Source: a virus
Length of the DNA stretch: 23,516 nucleotides
IMG/VR virus record: IMGVR_UViG_3300031957_000860
Location: 1 to 23,516 of that record
Reading direction: 5' to 3' (one strand)
Under the pieces are notes generated by a model. It was not told where the DNA came from and searched no databases. It was given only the letters and a program-made list of their open reading frames with translations. Each line of letters begins with the position of its first letter. Positions within the stretch are counted from its first letter, which is position 1. This document shows, in pieces, positions 1-8,074 of this stretch. The translations under genes and the position numbers were made by a program.

Positions 1-397
1 TTGCAAGATCGGCATAATCAGCCGCCTTGTTATCTTCGTTGCGACCAAAGGATACGGATATCTCGTTTTTGATTATATCCCCTAGTCCATTGTTACGAAG
101 CCAGTTAAACGCCGCTTCTTTATTTGCTTCTGTAATAGTAGCACGATACGACGTTGAAACTTTAAGATGTGATCCATCATGCAGTTTAAGTTCTGCAAGT
201 CCCATCTCACTCATCATAGTGGGTATAACCTCACCTGATATGTAGTCTCTTTTCTTTTTTAATTCTTTAAGTTGTTCTTCTGCTTGTTCAATAGAAGATG
301 CAACACCTTCTAATCTTTCAACTTGATCTGCAAGTGATTGAACACCTCCAGTATTTTTCATTGCATCTTGTTGGTCTTTTTCAAAATCAATTGTCAT
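1..397 (-). CDS. Conserved hypothetical phage protein, C-terminus beyond window
   Basis: The reading frame opens with ATG at 397 and runs off the left edge without a stop, giving 132 visible residues. It begins MTIDFEKDQQDAMKNTGG. Residues about 20-50 are rich in Glu, Lys and Leu (VERLEGVASSIEQAEEQLKE) and should form a coiled coil. The following part (GEVIPTMMSEMGLAELKLHDG, then SYRATITEANKEAAFNWLRN) resembles a conserved small protein I know from many marine phages near replication genes, but I know of no established function. The start overlaps the end of the upstream gene (387-776) by 11 bases, so the two are likely cotranscribed from the divergent promoter at 777-813. Base composition is richer in G and C than in the nearby oxygenase genes. 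Confidence 0.75.
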   Translation of the reverse strand, partial: MTIDFEKDQQDAMKNTGGVQSLADQVERLEGVASSIEQAEEQLKELKKKRDYISGEVIPTMMSEMGLAELKLHDGSHLKVSTSYRATITEANKEAAFNWLRNNGLGDIIKNEISVSFGRNEDNKAADYADLA

Positions 398-776
398 CTA
401 TTTCTCCTTTCTCGTATAAATTAATGTCAATCGGGTAGTATTTTCTTTCTTGTTTATCCCACTTTAATAAATTGTATTTGCCGTTTGTAATATCAGAGAC
501 GATAGAACATGCAACACCTATAATTGCAGGATCGCCTGTAAGTAATAAATAATCTCCTTCCTTAAAATCTTTTAAACCTTTTCTTAATTTAAAAATTAAA
601 GGACCTGGAGAGAAAATCATTTGAGAAAACTCTGGCAATAAAAATTTAAATTTACCATAACTAGAAGCACCCATAATATTTATTTTAGGAGCACCTGCTT
701 GGCTTCCTGCAATCTCTTGTATAACGTATACAATTGGTCTACTTCCAACAGCTTTATTTTCATTTATTACTTTCAT
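387..776 (-). CDS. Conserved hypothetical marine phage protein, 129 aa
   Basis: I chose ATG at 776. A TTG three codons upstream (785) is in frame, but it lies inside the inverted repeat and promoter and is unlikely as a start. The protein has the pattern VYVIQEIAGSQAGAPKINI ... FSPGPLIFKLRKGLKDF ... DYLLLTGDPAIIGVACSIV ... YNLLKWDKQERKYYPIDINL. I recognise this as a conserved family of marine phage genomes, found near replication or early genes; its function is unknown to me. There is no Shine-Dalgarno sequence before the ATG, and the predicted transcription start is at or next to the A of the ATG, so a leaderless message is possible. The 3' end overlaps the next gene by 11 bases. Confidence 0.8.
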   Translation of the reverse strand: MKVINENKAVGSRPIVYVIQEIAGSQAGAPKINIMGASSYGKFKFLLPEFSQMIFSPGPLIFKLRKGLKDFKEGDYLLLTGDPAIIGVACSIVSDITNGKYNLLKWDKQERKYYPIDINLYEKGEIDDN

Positions 777-813
777 ACTTGACAATATAACTATCTAATA
801 TTATATGTCAAGT
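777..813. promoter_or_regulatory. Divergent sigma70-like promoters within a perfect 8-bp inverted repeat
   Basis: ACTTGACA (777-784) and TGTCAAGT (806-813) form a perfect inverted repeat, and each arm carries a consensus -35 box TTGACA. Rightward: TTGACA 779-784, 17-base spacer, TATATG 802-807, predicted start near 814 and ATG at 824. Leftward: TTGACA 811-806, 16-base spacer, TATATT 789-784, predicted start near 777 and ATG at 776. Each -35 overlaps or abuts the opposite -10, so the two promoters should be mutually exclusive, and the symmetry also suits a dimeric repressor. The boxes are seen directly; activity is inferred. Confidence 0.6.
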
Positions 814-823
814 CAGAAAGATT

Positions 824-1363
824 ATGGAAAATAAATTAATTATTATAAAAGACAATTTTTTAGATAAGAAAAGTTTTACTACTCTTAAAAGTACAATTTT
901 TTCTTGTATGTTTGATACTGGAAATAAATCTAGGGATAATCATTTCCCTTGGTTTTTACAAGATTCTAAAGTTGACAAAGGAGATAATCATATACAACTG
1001 ACTCATATTTTCTATCATAACTTCGGAGTAAATAGTGCTTATTTTTATATTCTTAAACCTTTTTTAAAAAAATTAAAAGTTCGGGCATTATATAGAATAA
1101 AAGCAAATGTAACAATGAAGTCTGCAAAAGACATATTTCCTTATGGATATCACACGGATCAAAACATACTTAAAGATAGGCCTTGTGGAAAAACAGGAGT
1201 ATTTTATTTGCACACTACAAATGGACCTACTTCTTTTAAAGAAGGACAAAAGGTTGATTGTGTTGAAAACAGGATGGTTATTTTTCCTGCTGATATGGAG
1301 CATTCAGGATGCACTCACACAGATAATCTTTTAAGAGGGGTAATAAATTTTAACTGGTTTTAA
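824..1363 (+). CDS. 2-oxoglutarate/Fe(II)-dependent oxygenase superfamily protein (179 aa)
   Basis: The C-terminal half shows the double-stranded beta-helix signature. The HxD metal motif is H110-T-D112 in PYGYHTDQN, the distal metal ligand is H160 in PADMEHSG, and R171 lies 11 residues later in LLRGVINF, where the 2-oxoglutarate carboxylate is bound. Members couple decarboxylation of 2-oxoglutarate to hydroxylation of a substrate; here the substrate is unknown. The N-terminal 90 residues are less conserved and Lys/Phe-rich. It is the first gene of the only plus-strand block, close behind the divergent promoter, with a weak AGAAAG ribosome site at 815-820. It is followed six bases later by the helicase gene. 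The gene is very AT-rich compared with the phage core genes. Confidence 0.8.
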   Translation: MENKLIIIKDNFLDKKSFTTLKSTIFSCMFDTGNKSRDNHFPWFLQDSKVDKGDNHIQLTHIFYHNFGVNSAYFYILKPFLKKLKVRALYRIKANVTMKSAKDIFPYGYHTDQNILKDRPCGKTGVFYLHTTNGPTSFKEGQKVDCVENRMVIFPADMEHSGCTHTDNLLRGVINFNWF

Positions 1364-1369
1364 TGAACT

Positions 1370-2800
1370 ATGAACTACAAATTTAAAACAAAACCATATA
1401 AACATCAAATGCTTGCTTTAGAAAAGTCGTGGCACAAGGAAACGTATGCATACTTTATGGAAATGGGTACCGGTAAAACAAAAGTTTTAATCGATAACAT
1501 GTCTATGCTTTACGATAAAGGTAAGATTGATGGTGCTTTAATCGTAGCTCCCAAAGGTGTTATAAAAACTTGGCATGAGCAAGAACTTCCTACGCATTTA
1601 GTAGACCACATAGAGAATGTGACCGTATTATGGCAGTCACATATTACAAAAGGACAGCAAGAAAAATTAGAAAGTTTGTTTAAAACAGAAACATCTTTAC
1701 ATATTTTAGTTATGAATGTTGAAGCATTTAGTACAGAGAAAGGTATGAAGTTTGCATCTAAATTTTTAAACTCTCATAAAGTTTTAATGGCTATTGATGA
1801 ATCTACAACTATCAAAACACCTACTGCAAAGCGTACAAAAAATATTATAAGTCTTGGTAAATATGCAAAGTATAAACGTATTATGACAGGTTCTCCTGTT
1901 ACAAAAAATCCTTTAGATTTGTATACTCAATGTGAATTTTTAGATCCATATTTATTAGATCATGCCTCTTATTATTCTTTTAGAAATAGATATGCAGTAA
2001 TGAAATCTATGCACGTTAGAGGTAGAACAATACAGGTTGTGCATGCATTTCAAAACCTTGCAGAACTTTCAGACAAACTACAAGGATTTTCTTACAGAGT
2101 ATTAAAAGAAGATTGTCTAGATTTACCACCTAAAATTTTTACAAAAAGACATATTGTTCTTACAGGTGAACAAAGAAAAGTTTATGATCAAATGAAAAAA
2201 ACAGCTCTTGCTACACTTAATGGTAAAGTTACATCTACAGTAACTGTATTAACTCAACTTATGAGAATGCATCAAATAACTTGTGGTCATTTTACAGCTG
2301 ATGATGGGTCAACTCAATTAGTTGAAAGTAATAGAGTTAAAGAACTAATGAATGTACTAGAAGAAACAGAAGGCAAAGCTATTATCTGGGCCAACTATCA
2401 AAGAGACATTACAAATATAATAGAAAGCATTGTAAAAGTTTATGGTCCAGGATCCGTGGTTGATTATTATGGATTAACACCACAAGAAGAAAGACAAGAG
2501 AATATTAAAAAATTTCAAAACGATGAGAACTGTAGATTTATTGTAGGTACACCACAGACGGGTGGTTATGGTATTACACTTACACAGGCCAATACTGTTA
2601 TTTATTATTCTAATGGTTACGATTTAGAGAAAAGATTGCAATCAGAGGATCGAGCGCATAGAATAGGACAAACAAAATCGGTAACATATGTAGACCTTAT
2701 ATGTGAAGATACAGTAGATGAAAAGATAACAAAGGCATTACGTAAAAAAATAAATATAGCATCAGAAGTATTAGGTGAAGAATTAAAGGAATGGATATAA
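1370..2800 (+). CDS. SNF2-family (SF2) DNA helicase/ATPase
   Basis: At 476 residues it covers a compact two-domain SF2 motor. Visible motifs are YKHQ (10-13), Walker A MGTGKT (32-37), motif Ia VAPKGVIKTWHEQE (59-72), a DEAH-like box DEST (143-146), motif III MTGSPV (172-177), motif V with GTPQTGGYGITLTQA (393-407), and motif VI QSEDRAHRIGQ (424-434) with arginine fingers R428 and R431. The RAHRIGQ form is characteristic of SWI2/SNF2 translocases. It probably acts on phage DNA in replication, recombination or protein displacement; the exact role is not visible. No separate DNA-binding domain is seen. The ATG follows the upstream gene by six bases without a clear Shine-Dalgarno, so translation may be coupled. 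It is sandwiched between two 2OG-Fe(II) oxygenases on the same strand. Confidence 0.93.
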   Translation: MNYKFKTKPYKHQMLALEKSWHKETYAYFMEMGTGKTKVLIDNMSMLYDKGKIDGALIVAPKGVIKTWHEQELPTHLVDHIENVTVLWQSHITKGQQEKLESLFKTETSLHILVMNVEAFSTEKGMKFASKFLNSHKVLMAIDESTTIKTPTAKRTKNIISLGKYAKYKRIMTGSPVTKNPLDLYTQCEFLDPYLLDHASYYSFRNRYAVMKSMHVRGRTIQVVHAFQNLAELSDKLQGFSYRVLKEDCLDLPPKIFTKRHIVLTGEQRKVYDQMKKTALATLNGKVTSTVTVLTQLMRMHQITCGHFTADDGSTQLVESNRVKELMNVLEETEGKAIIWANYQRDITNIIESIVKVYGPGSVVDYYGLTPQEERQENIKKFQNDENCRFIVGTPQTGGYGITLTQANTVIYYSNGYDLEKRLQSEDRAHRIGQTKSVTYVDLICEDTVDEKITKALRKKINIASEVLGEELKEWI

Positions 2801-3451
2801 ATGATATACCCGACATATTGTGTAGATAATTTTTTAGAAAATCCAGATGAAATTGTAGAATACTCTAATAAATTAAAATTCTTTAAAAATGATGATGGAA
2901 AATGGCCAGGGTCAAGAGTTTTTTTAAATGAAGATCCAGTTGCTAAATTTTTAATGCAAAAAATATGCACTGTTATTCACCCTTATAGAACTGAAAATTT
3001 TAATATTCAATTTATATCTTATTTTCAAAAAATAAATAATCAATATGGTGATACTGGTTGGATTCATGCAGATAATAAAGACGAACTAACTGCAATAATT
3101 TATTTATCAAAAAATAAAAATTGTGGAACATCATTATATCTACCAAAATCTTTTCAAAGTCATCCTATGCACAATGAAGAAAAACAAAATTTTTATAAAA
3201 CTTTAAAAAAATCTAAAAATTATGATAGATGTTTAAAAGAAAATAATAGTCAATTTAAAGAAACAGCTTACTTTGAATCAGTATATAATAGGTTAATTAT
3301 ATTTAATTCTACTACTTATCATGGAGTTAAAAATTTTAACAATAAAGAAAATGATCGATTAACTTTTATTGCTTTTATAAGAAAAATTAATGATTTTAAT
3401 TTAAAAAATGGTTATTTAGAAAGTAAAAAAATAATATCAATTCCTAATTAA
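2801..3451 (+). CDS. 2OG-Fe(II) oxygenase-like protein of the DUF6445 type (216 aa)
   Basis: It starts directly after the helicase stop (TAA then ATG, no gap), with AAAGGA at 2785-2790 as ribosome site. The N-terminus MIYPTYCVDNFLENPDEIVEY and the GWIHADN core match the DUF6445 group, which has an oxygenase fold. Candidate ligands are H89, D91 (HAD), distal H174 in TTYHGVKNF, and R186 in NDRLTFIAF, 12 residues later. About 50 residues rich in Lys and Asn are inserted between the halves (118-165). The gene is extremely AT-rich: 3181-3240 has only 7 G or C in 60 bases. Its stop overlaps the convergent M15 peptidase stop in the bases TTAA. The substrate is unknown. Confidence 0.78.
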   Translation: MIYPTYCVDNFLENPDEIVEYSNKLKFFKNDDGKWPGSRVFLNEDPVAKFLMQKICTVIHPYRTENFNIQFISYFQKINNQYGDTGWIHADNKDELTAIIYLSKNKNCGTSLYLPKSFQSHPMHNEEKQNFYKTLKKSKNYDRCLKENNSQFKETAYFESVYNRLIIFNSTTYHGVKNFNNKENDRLTFIAFIRKINDFNLKNGYLESKKIISIPN

Positions 3452-3927
3452 ACAAATATATCTTTTGCTTTACCAAGTATTGGTTTGTATTTTGTTTTAC
3501 CCTCTTCTCTATACGCATGTAAAAATTGTTTTCTTGGCATGCCTTCTGTTACGCTGCAGTGTATCCAACCCGAGTTAGGTTCTCCGGGCGTGTAGTATTC
3601 TAATATTAATTGATCCCAATCTAGTTCTTTATGTATCCAATCAGCTAGCTCACAGTTGTCTACTCCTATTACTTCGAAGTCTGCGGCCTCGGCTTTGGCA
3701 TGCTGTGAATTTGATAAACTACCGATGGCTTGGCACAAGATAGGACTACGGAATCCACTGGTCACCTTAACTCTGCCGAAATGGTCCCGAACGGGTTGTA
3801 AAATTTTTTCACAAAGTGTTTTTAATTTTTCTATTTGTTCTGGATTAGGATTGTTATTTATACCCTTACGGATTGCTGTGTCCGATTTGGTTAATTCCTC
3901 TAAAGTAAAATTACGTGTAAGTTCCAT
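3448..3927 (-). CDS. M15-family peptidase, putative endolysin (159 aa)
   Basis: The start is ATG at 3927. A longer frame opens with TTG at 3987, but the extra 20 codons lie inside the upstream small gene and do not resemble the family. Zinc site: H76 and D83 in SQHAKAEAAD, with H123 in GWIHCSV; VTSGFRSP (55-62) is the conserved strand and loop of Peptidase_M15_3 enzymes. These cleave peptide bonds of peptidoglycan cross-bridges or stem peptides. In phages they act as endolysins, sometimes as virion-associated enzymes. No signal peptide is seen, so release probably depends on a holin. The upstream small membrane protein ends two bases before this start. G+C is much higher than in the adjoining oxygenase gene: 3541-3600 has 32 G or C in 60. 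Confidence 0.88.
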   Translation of the reverse strand: MELTRNFTLEELTKSDTAIRKGINNNPNPEQIEKLKTLCEKILQPVRDHFGRVKVTSGFRSPILCQAIGSLSNSQHAKAEAADFEVIGVDNCELADWIHKELDWDQLILEYYTPGEPNSGWIHCSVTEGMPRKQFLHAYREEGKTKYKPILGKAKDIFV

Positions 3928-3929
3928 TT

Positions 3930-4106
3930 TTATGCAATGTCTGTGAGTAAAGTTATAAGGACAGCTCCCATACCTCCAACTATCCAATATTCTAATCTTT
4001 TAATTCGTTCTTGCATTTCTTTTATTTGTTCAAAGGTTTGCTTTTGCATTATTCTGCAAAGCTTTTCATGTGATTCAATTTTTTGTAATGCCGATTTTTT
4101 CGCCAT
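3930..4106 (-). CDS. Small coiled-coil plus membrane-segment protein, candidate holin/XhlA-like lysis protein (58 aa)
   Basis: The translation begins MAKKSALQKIESHEKLCRI and ends TLLTDIA. Residues 6-38 are charged and helical (EQIKEMQERIKRLEY). They are followed by one hydrophobic segment, WIVGGMGAVLITLL (about 40-54). A cytoplasmic coiled coil with one C-terminal membrane helix is the layout of XhlA-like haemolysin/holin accessory proteins. The gene has a strong AAGGAG ribosome site. Its ATG overlaps the stop of the giant upstream gene (TAATG), and it ends two bases before the endolysin start. The holin role is inferred from size, topology and position. Confidence 0.7.
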   Translation of the reverse strand: MAKKSALQKIESHEKLCRIMQKQTFEQIKEMQERIKRLEYWIVGGMGAVLITLLTDIA

Positions 4107-7100
4107 TATGTTCTCCTTAACCTTTGTCTAATTACTTGTTCCTCTGGGGATAGTAATGCAGTTTCAGTTGATGTCAAGTTTGTTGTAGGATCAACATTTT
4201 GCACATTTGCTTGTGTATTTACAGTTGGTTGTGGTAAATTTGGTAGCGGTGGTGTCACAATATCTTCAAATAAATAATCGTTTAACTCTACATCAAATGC
4301 ACCACCTAGTGGTAATGATCTAAATTCACCAGACATTAATCTTAATGTAGATGCAACTTCTCTAAAAACATTTGGATCACCAAGATTTCTTGCAATCTCT
4401 TGAAATCTTTCTTGTATATCATCAGATGGAAAGTATGGTTCAAACTTACCTCTTGCTAAATTTCTAAATGTTTCATCACTTAATTGTCTATCTTTAAATT
4501 CTCTTCTTAATCTATTATTATCTACACCTAAAATATTTGCAGCATTTATATTTTTATTCATTTCTTGTTGAACTAAAAATCTAGCTCTGTTTGAATTATA
4601 ATATGCTTGAATAACATCATTTGGTTTTATTCTACCACCTCTTAATATTCCAAAATAACCACCAGTAAATTCTCTTCTAGCATTTCTTATACCTGTTTGA
4701 TATTCAGCAATCTTAAATCCCATAGATGCTAATGGATCTACTTTGATAGGACGTAGTCCCATAAACCCTGCTAGCTCTGGTCCTATATTTAATACTTCTC
4801 CACGTTTGTCAGGTGTACCAAATGCAGCTTGACCTAGTCTTTGAAACTGTTTGTATGATGGTGCAAGTGCTTGACCTAAATGTAAAAATCTAATTGCAGC
4901 TTTGTTTCCTGCCGGTGTTTGTTCCGTGTACAGTTGTCTACCTTCTTGCGTTCTACCACCTCTTACAGTTAAATCTGTTACAGCTTCTGTCCAGATAGAC
5001 TCTGATATAAATGGATTCATGATTTCTGCGCCAGCTTCGTTTACACCGTTTACAAAACCAGATAACAATGTTTGATCTGTTGCTTCACCCGCTATAATAT
5101 TATTTGTTAATGTTCTAAATGGTCTTGCAATTACATCGTATGCATTACTGTGACTAAAATCTATGTATCTTAACTCATCATCATCTGTTCTTATTGGAAT
5201 CAATGTAGAGTTTTTTGACCATTCAGGTACGAATTGACGTAAAGCTTGTATCTCATCTTCACTTACATCGTATATCCATTTTGCACCTTCAACAGCTGCA
5301 GCCGGAACTACAGTTAATGTAGTTGCCATACCAGATAATCTTTTAAATCCTGTGCCATACATAACATTATCGTTTTTAACTAACTGACCTGTCTCTGCAT
5401 CAACAACGTATGGTGTAACATTACTACCTTTTGTAGGCCTTGAGTGTTTCATTTCTTTTAGACCTTGTTCTGCAATGTTTGTTGTAGTTCTAATTATTTC
5501 TGATGGAAACGACATGAAATTACCAATTGGTAATATTCTTGCAGTCTTAACAACTGATCCAACGTATGCATAGTTTGGTACAGTATTCTTTACAATATTA
5601 GCTGCTTCTCTCTTCAATCCTTGTATAGCCTCTGGTGTTAACTCAACACCTTGTTTAACAGCTCCTTGTTTTAATCTATCTAACTCAACTACATAGTTTG
5701 TAATCTTCCAAGTATCATCTTCTGCAACATATTTACCTTGAAAAAAGTCACCAAGTTTTTTTAATTTAGACATAAAAGGTTTTAAGATAGTATCTGTACT
5801 AACAACACCAGGGTCTCCTGTTGCTGTTTTTAACAAACCAATAAGATCACCTATTTGTACCTGTGAGTTTACAACCCCAAGCTCTAGTAATTCTCTGTAA
5901 GCTGCTTGTGCTTCTGGACTACCTGGGCCCAGTTTAAATAATGCAGATGTATCTATACCCTCTGCAAATGCTTTCTTTAATAAACCAGGATTAGTTAGTC
6001 CTTCAAACAATATACCATTTGCACCTGCGAATGCACCAGCACTAAAGAAGTTACGTAAGTGTGTAGGTATTGAAAAAATAGTTTTAGCCATCTGTGATAT
6101 ACCTTTTGGAAATAATAAAAGATTTCTATAAAACCATGTAGCTGCTTTCTCTGCAGGGTTTGCGCCTTCTCTACCTCTAATAACAGAAGTTAAACCTGCA
6201 CCAATATCATTTGCATTTTTAATACCATCAGCAATTTCTTTTGTTGTCCATTTACCTGACAATGGACTTACAATAGTATTACCACCGGGTAATTTTTGTA
6301 ACACTTCATCTATTTTTACCATTTGAATACCTGTAACTGGTGAGTTAACAGCTGCTTTTCCAAGTTCTTCTGAATCCCAAAAGAATCCTCTACCACCACC
6401 TTGTTGAACTTTTGCATTTTGTGCCGCTACATTATCAAAATATGTAGCTGTTCTTGCAACAGCTGATAGGTTTGTCATTGCATTAAATATAGAATAACGT
6501 GGATCTTGTATCTCACCAAACAATTCTCTAAATACTTTTGATCCTCTGCCTTTTGCTTTCTCAAAACTTTTTGTTTTTAACATACCTGTTTTATCTTGAT
6601 ATGCTACATCAGGTAAACCACCTGGTTTCTTTTTTACCTGTACTTGATTTATAATATCATCAACTGCAAACTTTGCTTGTTCATAATATTTTGTTCCCTC
6701 TGGCACAAACTGTCCTGTTGAAGTTTGTTCTAAATTTAATAAATTTCCATTTTTATCTTTAGGAGCATTAGGGTCTGTTTTTGCAAGGTATCTTCTAAAT
6801 ACATTTATTGCATTTACATACGCTTCATCTGTTGGTTTAAACTGTTGAAATAATTTAAACAAACCTTTTGGTCTTTGAAATATTCTATATGTACCACCTA
6901 GCCAACCCTCTATTCTTTCTTTCATAATTTTTTGTAAATCTTTTGCACCTGCAGATATTTTACCTTCTGCATTTCTTTCAAGTATACTTATTAGATTTGT
7001 AAATTCATTTCTAGCTGCATCTAGGTTTGATGTTATTGTACCAATAGCTTCTTCACCAACTTTTTTATCTTTTAATGATCTAATTAATCCATCTTTTGCA

Positions 7101-8065
7101 CCTGGGTTAATAGGTTTGTTAAGGTCTCCTTCAAACAATACATCGTTTAATTGTTTGTAAAAATTTTTTTGCTCTGCATTAGTTGAGCTATCAAAAAATT
7201 TACCTGATGAAGGGTATATCTTATCTACTTCTTTTGTAATATTTGTAACAAGTTCTTTTGCTCTAAATGTATCTCTTGCTTTTAATCCTTGTTTAGCCAT
7301 TTCAGCTTCAAATACTGGTCTAGGTAAATCTCCCTCTGGTCTAAATGGTGAACCAATATATTTATTAACCCATCTTTCAAATGCACTATCACTGTATGCA
7401 AGTTCTTGACCTCTTTTTGCAAGAGCCTTGCCTCCTTTACCGACACCATAAACAAATGGTGTTAATAATAAAGATTCAGATCCAAACTTAATTCTATTTA
7501 ATAATCTTCTACCAGCTTCATCTCTACCTTCTAATTCCGAACTATCTATTGCTGTGGGTCCATCAAAGAAATCACCAAAAGTACCTATCTCTTCTACATC
7601 TGCAACAAATGTTTCTCCTGTTGCACCACCAAATACACCAGCTGCAAATCTTTTTGTTTTAGCTGCTTTGTTTAATTGATCAGCTTTTGCTGCTGCTAGT
7701 GTAACGTTTTTAGATTTTAAGTTTGCATAAGTACCAGCTTTCTTTGCTTTCAATGCTTTGTCTGCTAATTTAGTTGCAGCTTTAAAACCAATACCACCTG
7801 GTATACCTATCTGTGTAAATACTTCTACAAGTTTACCTGCAACTCTATCTTGTGCGGTATCTTCAAATATATTTATCTTATCAAAAAATTGTTCTACATC
7901 TGCTGCTGTATTACTGTCTGCTCCGTAGTCCACGAGCTCTGCACCAAGAGATACAACACCTTCTACAGTTTTAATTAAACCAGATGCAAGACCTGCACCT
8001 ATAGATGCAAATATACTACTATCGTTGTTCTCTTCTGCTGCTGATAATGGTACATATTTTGCCAT
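4106..8065 (-). CDS. Giant putative virion/ejection protein (1319 aa)
   Basis: This is the largest gene of the window, with ribosome site TAGGAG before ATG 8065. I see no enzymatic motif. The N-terminus has a Gly/Ala-rich hydrophobic stretch (SSIFASIGAGLASGLIK, 16-32). The body is a long series of charged helical stretches with several hydrophobic patches, for example LLLFPKGISQMAKTIFSIP and TTLTVVPAAAVEGAKWIY. The C-terminus is a Pro/Gln/Asn-rich tail. Very long proteins of this kind sit at the end of the structural module in marine podoviruses, where T7-like phages encode internal virion proteins that form the DNA-ejection channel. I infer a similar role. Tail tape-measure function is less likely, because no other long-tail genes are present. 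Its stop overlaps the start of the lysis gene. Confidence 0.6.
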   Translation of the reverse strand: MAKYVPLSAAEENNDSSIFASIGAGLASGLIKTVEGVVSLGAELVDYGADSNTAADVEQFFDKINIFEDTAQDRVAGKLVEVFTQIGIPGGIGFKAATKLADKALKAKKAGTYANLKSKNVTLAAAKADQLNKAAKTKRFAAGVFGGATGETFVADVEEIGTFGDFFDGPTAIDSSELEGRDEAGRRLLNRIKFGSESLLLTPFVYGVGKGGKALAKRGQELAYSDSAFERWVNKYIGSPFRPEGDLPRPVFEAEMAKQGLKARDTFRAKELVTNITKEVDKIYPSSGKFFDSSTNAEQKNFYKQLNDVLFEGDLNKPINPGAKDGLIRSLKDKKVGEEAIGTITSNLDAARNEFTNLISILERNAEGKISAGAKDLQKIMKERIEGWLGGTYRIFQRPKGLFKLFQQFKPTDEAYVNAINVFRRYLAKTDPNAPKDKNGNLLNLEQTSTGQFVPEGTKYYEQAKFAVDDIINQVQVKKKPGGLPDVAYQDKTGMLKTKSFEKAKGRGSKVFRELFGEIQDPRYSIFNAMTNLSAVARTATYFDNVAAQNAKVQQGGGRGFFWDSEELGKAAVNSPVTGIQMVKIDEVLQKLPGGNTIVSPLSGKWTTKEIADGIKNANDIGAGLTSVIRGREGANPAEKAATWFYRNLLLFPKGISQMAKTIFSIPTHLRNFFSAGAFAGANGILFEGLTNPGLLKKAFAEGIDTSALFKLGPGSPEAQAAYRELLELGVVNSQVQIGDLIGLLKTATGDPGVVSTDTILKPFMSKLKKLGDFFQGKYVAEDDTWKITNYVVELDRLKQGAVKQGVELTPEAIQGLKREAANIVKNTVPNYAYVGSVVKTARILPIGNFMSFPSEIIRTTTNIAEQGLKEMKHSRPTKGSNVTPYVVDAETGQLVKNDNVMYGTGFKRLSGMATTLTVVPAAAVEGAKWIYDVSEDEIQALRQFVPEWSKNSTLIPIRTDDDELRYIDFSHSNAYDVIARPFRTLTNNIIAGEATDQTLLSGFVNGVNEAGAEIMNPFISESIWTEAVTDLTVRGGRTQEGRQLYTEQTPAGNKAAIRFLHLGQALAPSYKQFQRLGQAAFGTPDKRGEVLNIGPELAGFMGLRPIKVDPLASMGFKIAEYQTGIRNARREFTGGYFGILRGGRIKPNDVIQAYYNSNRARFLVQQEMNKNINAANILGVDNNRLRREFKDRQLSDETFRNLARGKFEPYFPSDDIQERFQEIARNLGDPNVFREVASTLRLMSGEFRSLPLGGAFDVELNDYLFEDIVTPPLPNLPQPTVNTQANVQNVDPTTNLTSTETALLSPEEQVIRQRLRRT

Positions 8066-8074
8066 TTAAAACTC

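Noticed and set aside
777-785. TTG start at 785 extending the 129-aa protein by three codons
   Set aside because: It lies within the inverted repeat and -10 region; the ATG at 776 is the better start.
824-3451. Toxin-antitoxin or restriction module in the plus-strand block
   Set aside because: The three proteins have oxygenase and SNF2 motifs; no nuclease, methyltransferase or toxin motif is visible.
3928-3987. TTG-initiated 20-residue extension of the M15 peptidase
   Set aside because: It overlaps the small lysis-type gene, does not resemble the family N-terminus, and ATG 3927 gives the normal beginning MELTRNFTLEEL.
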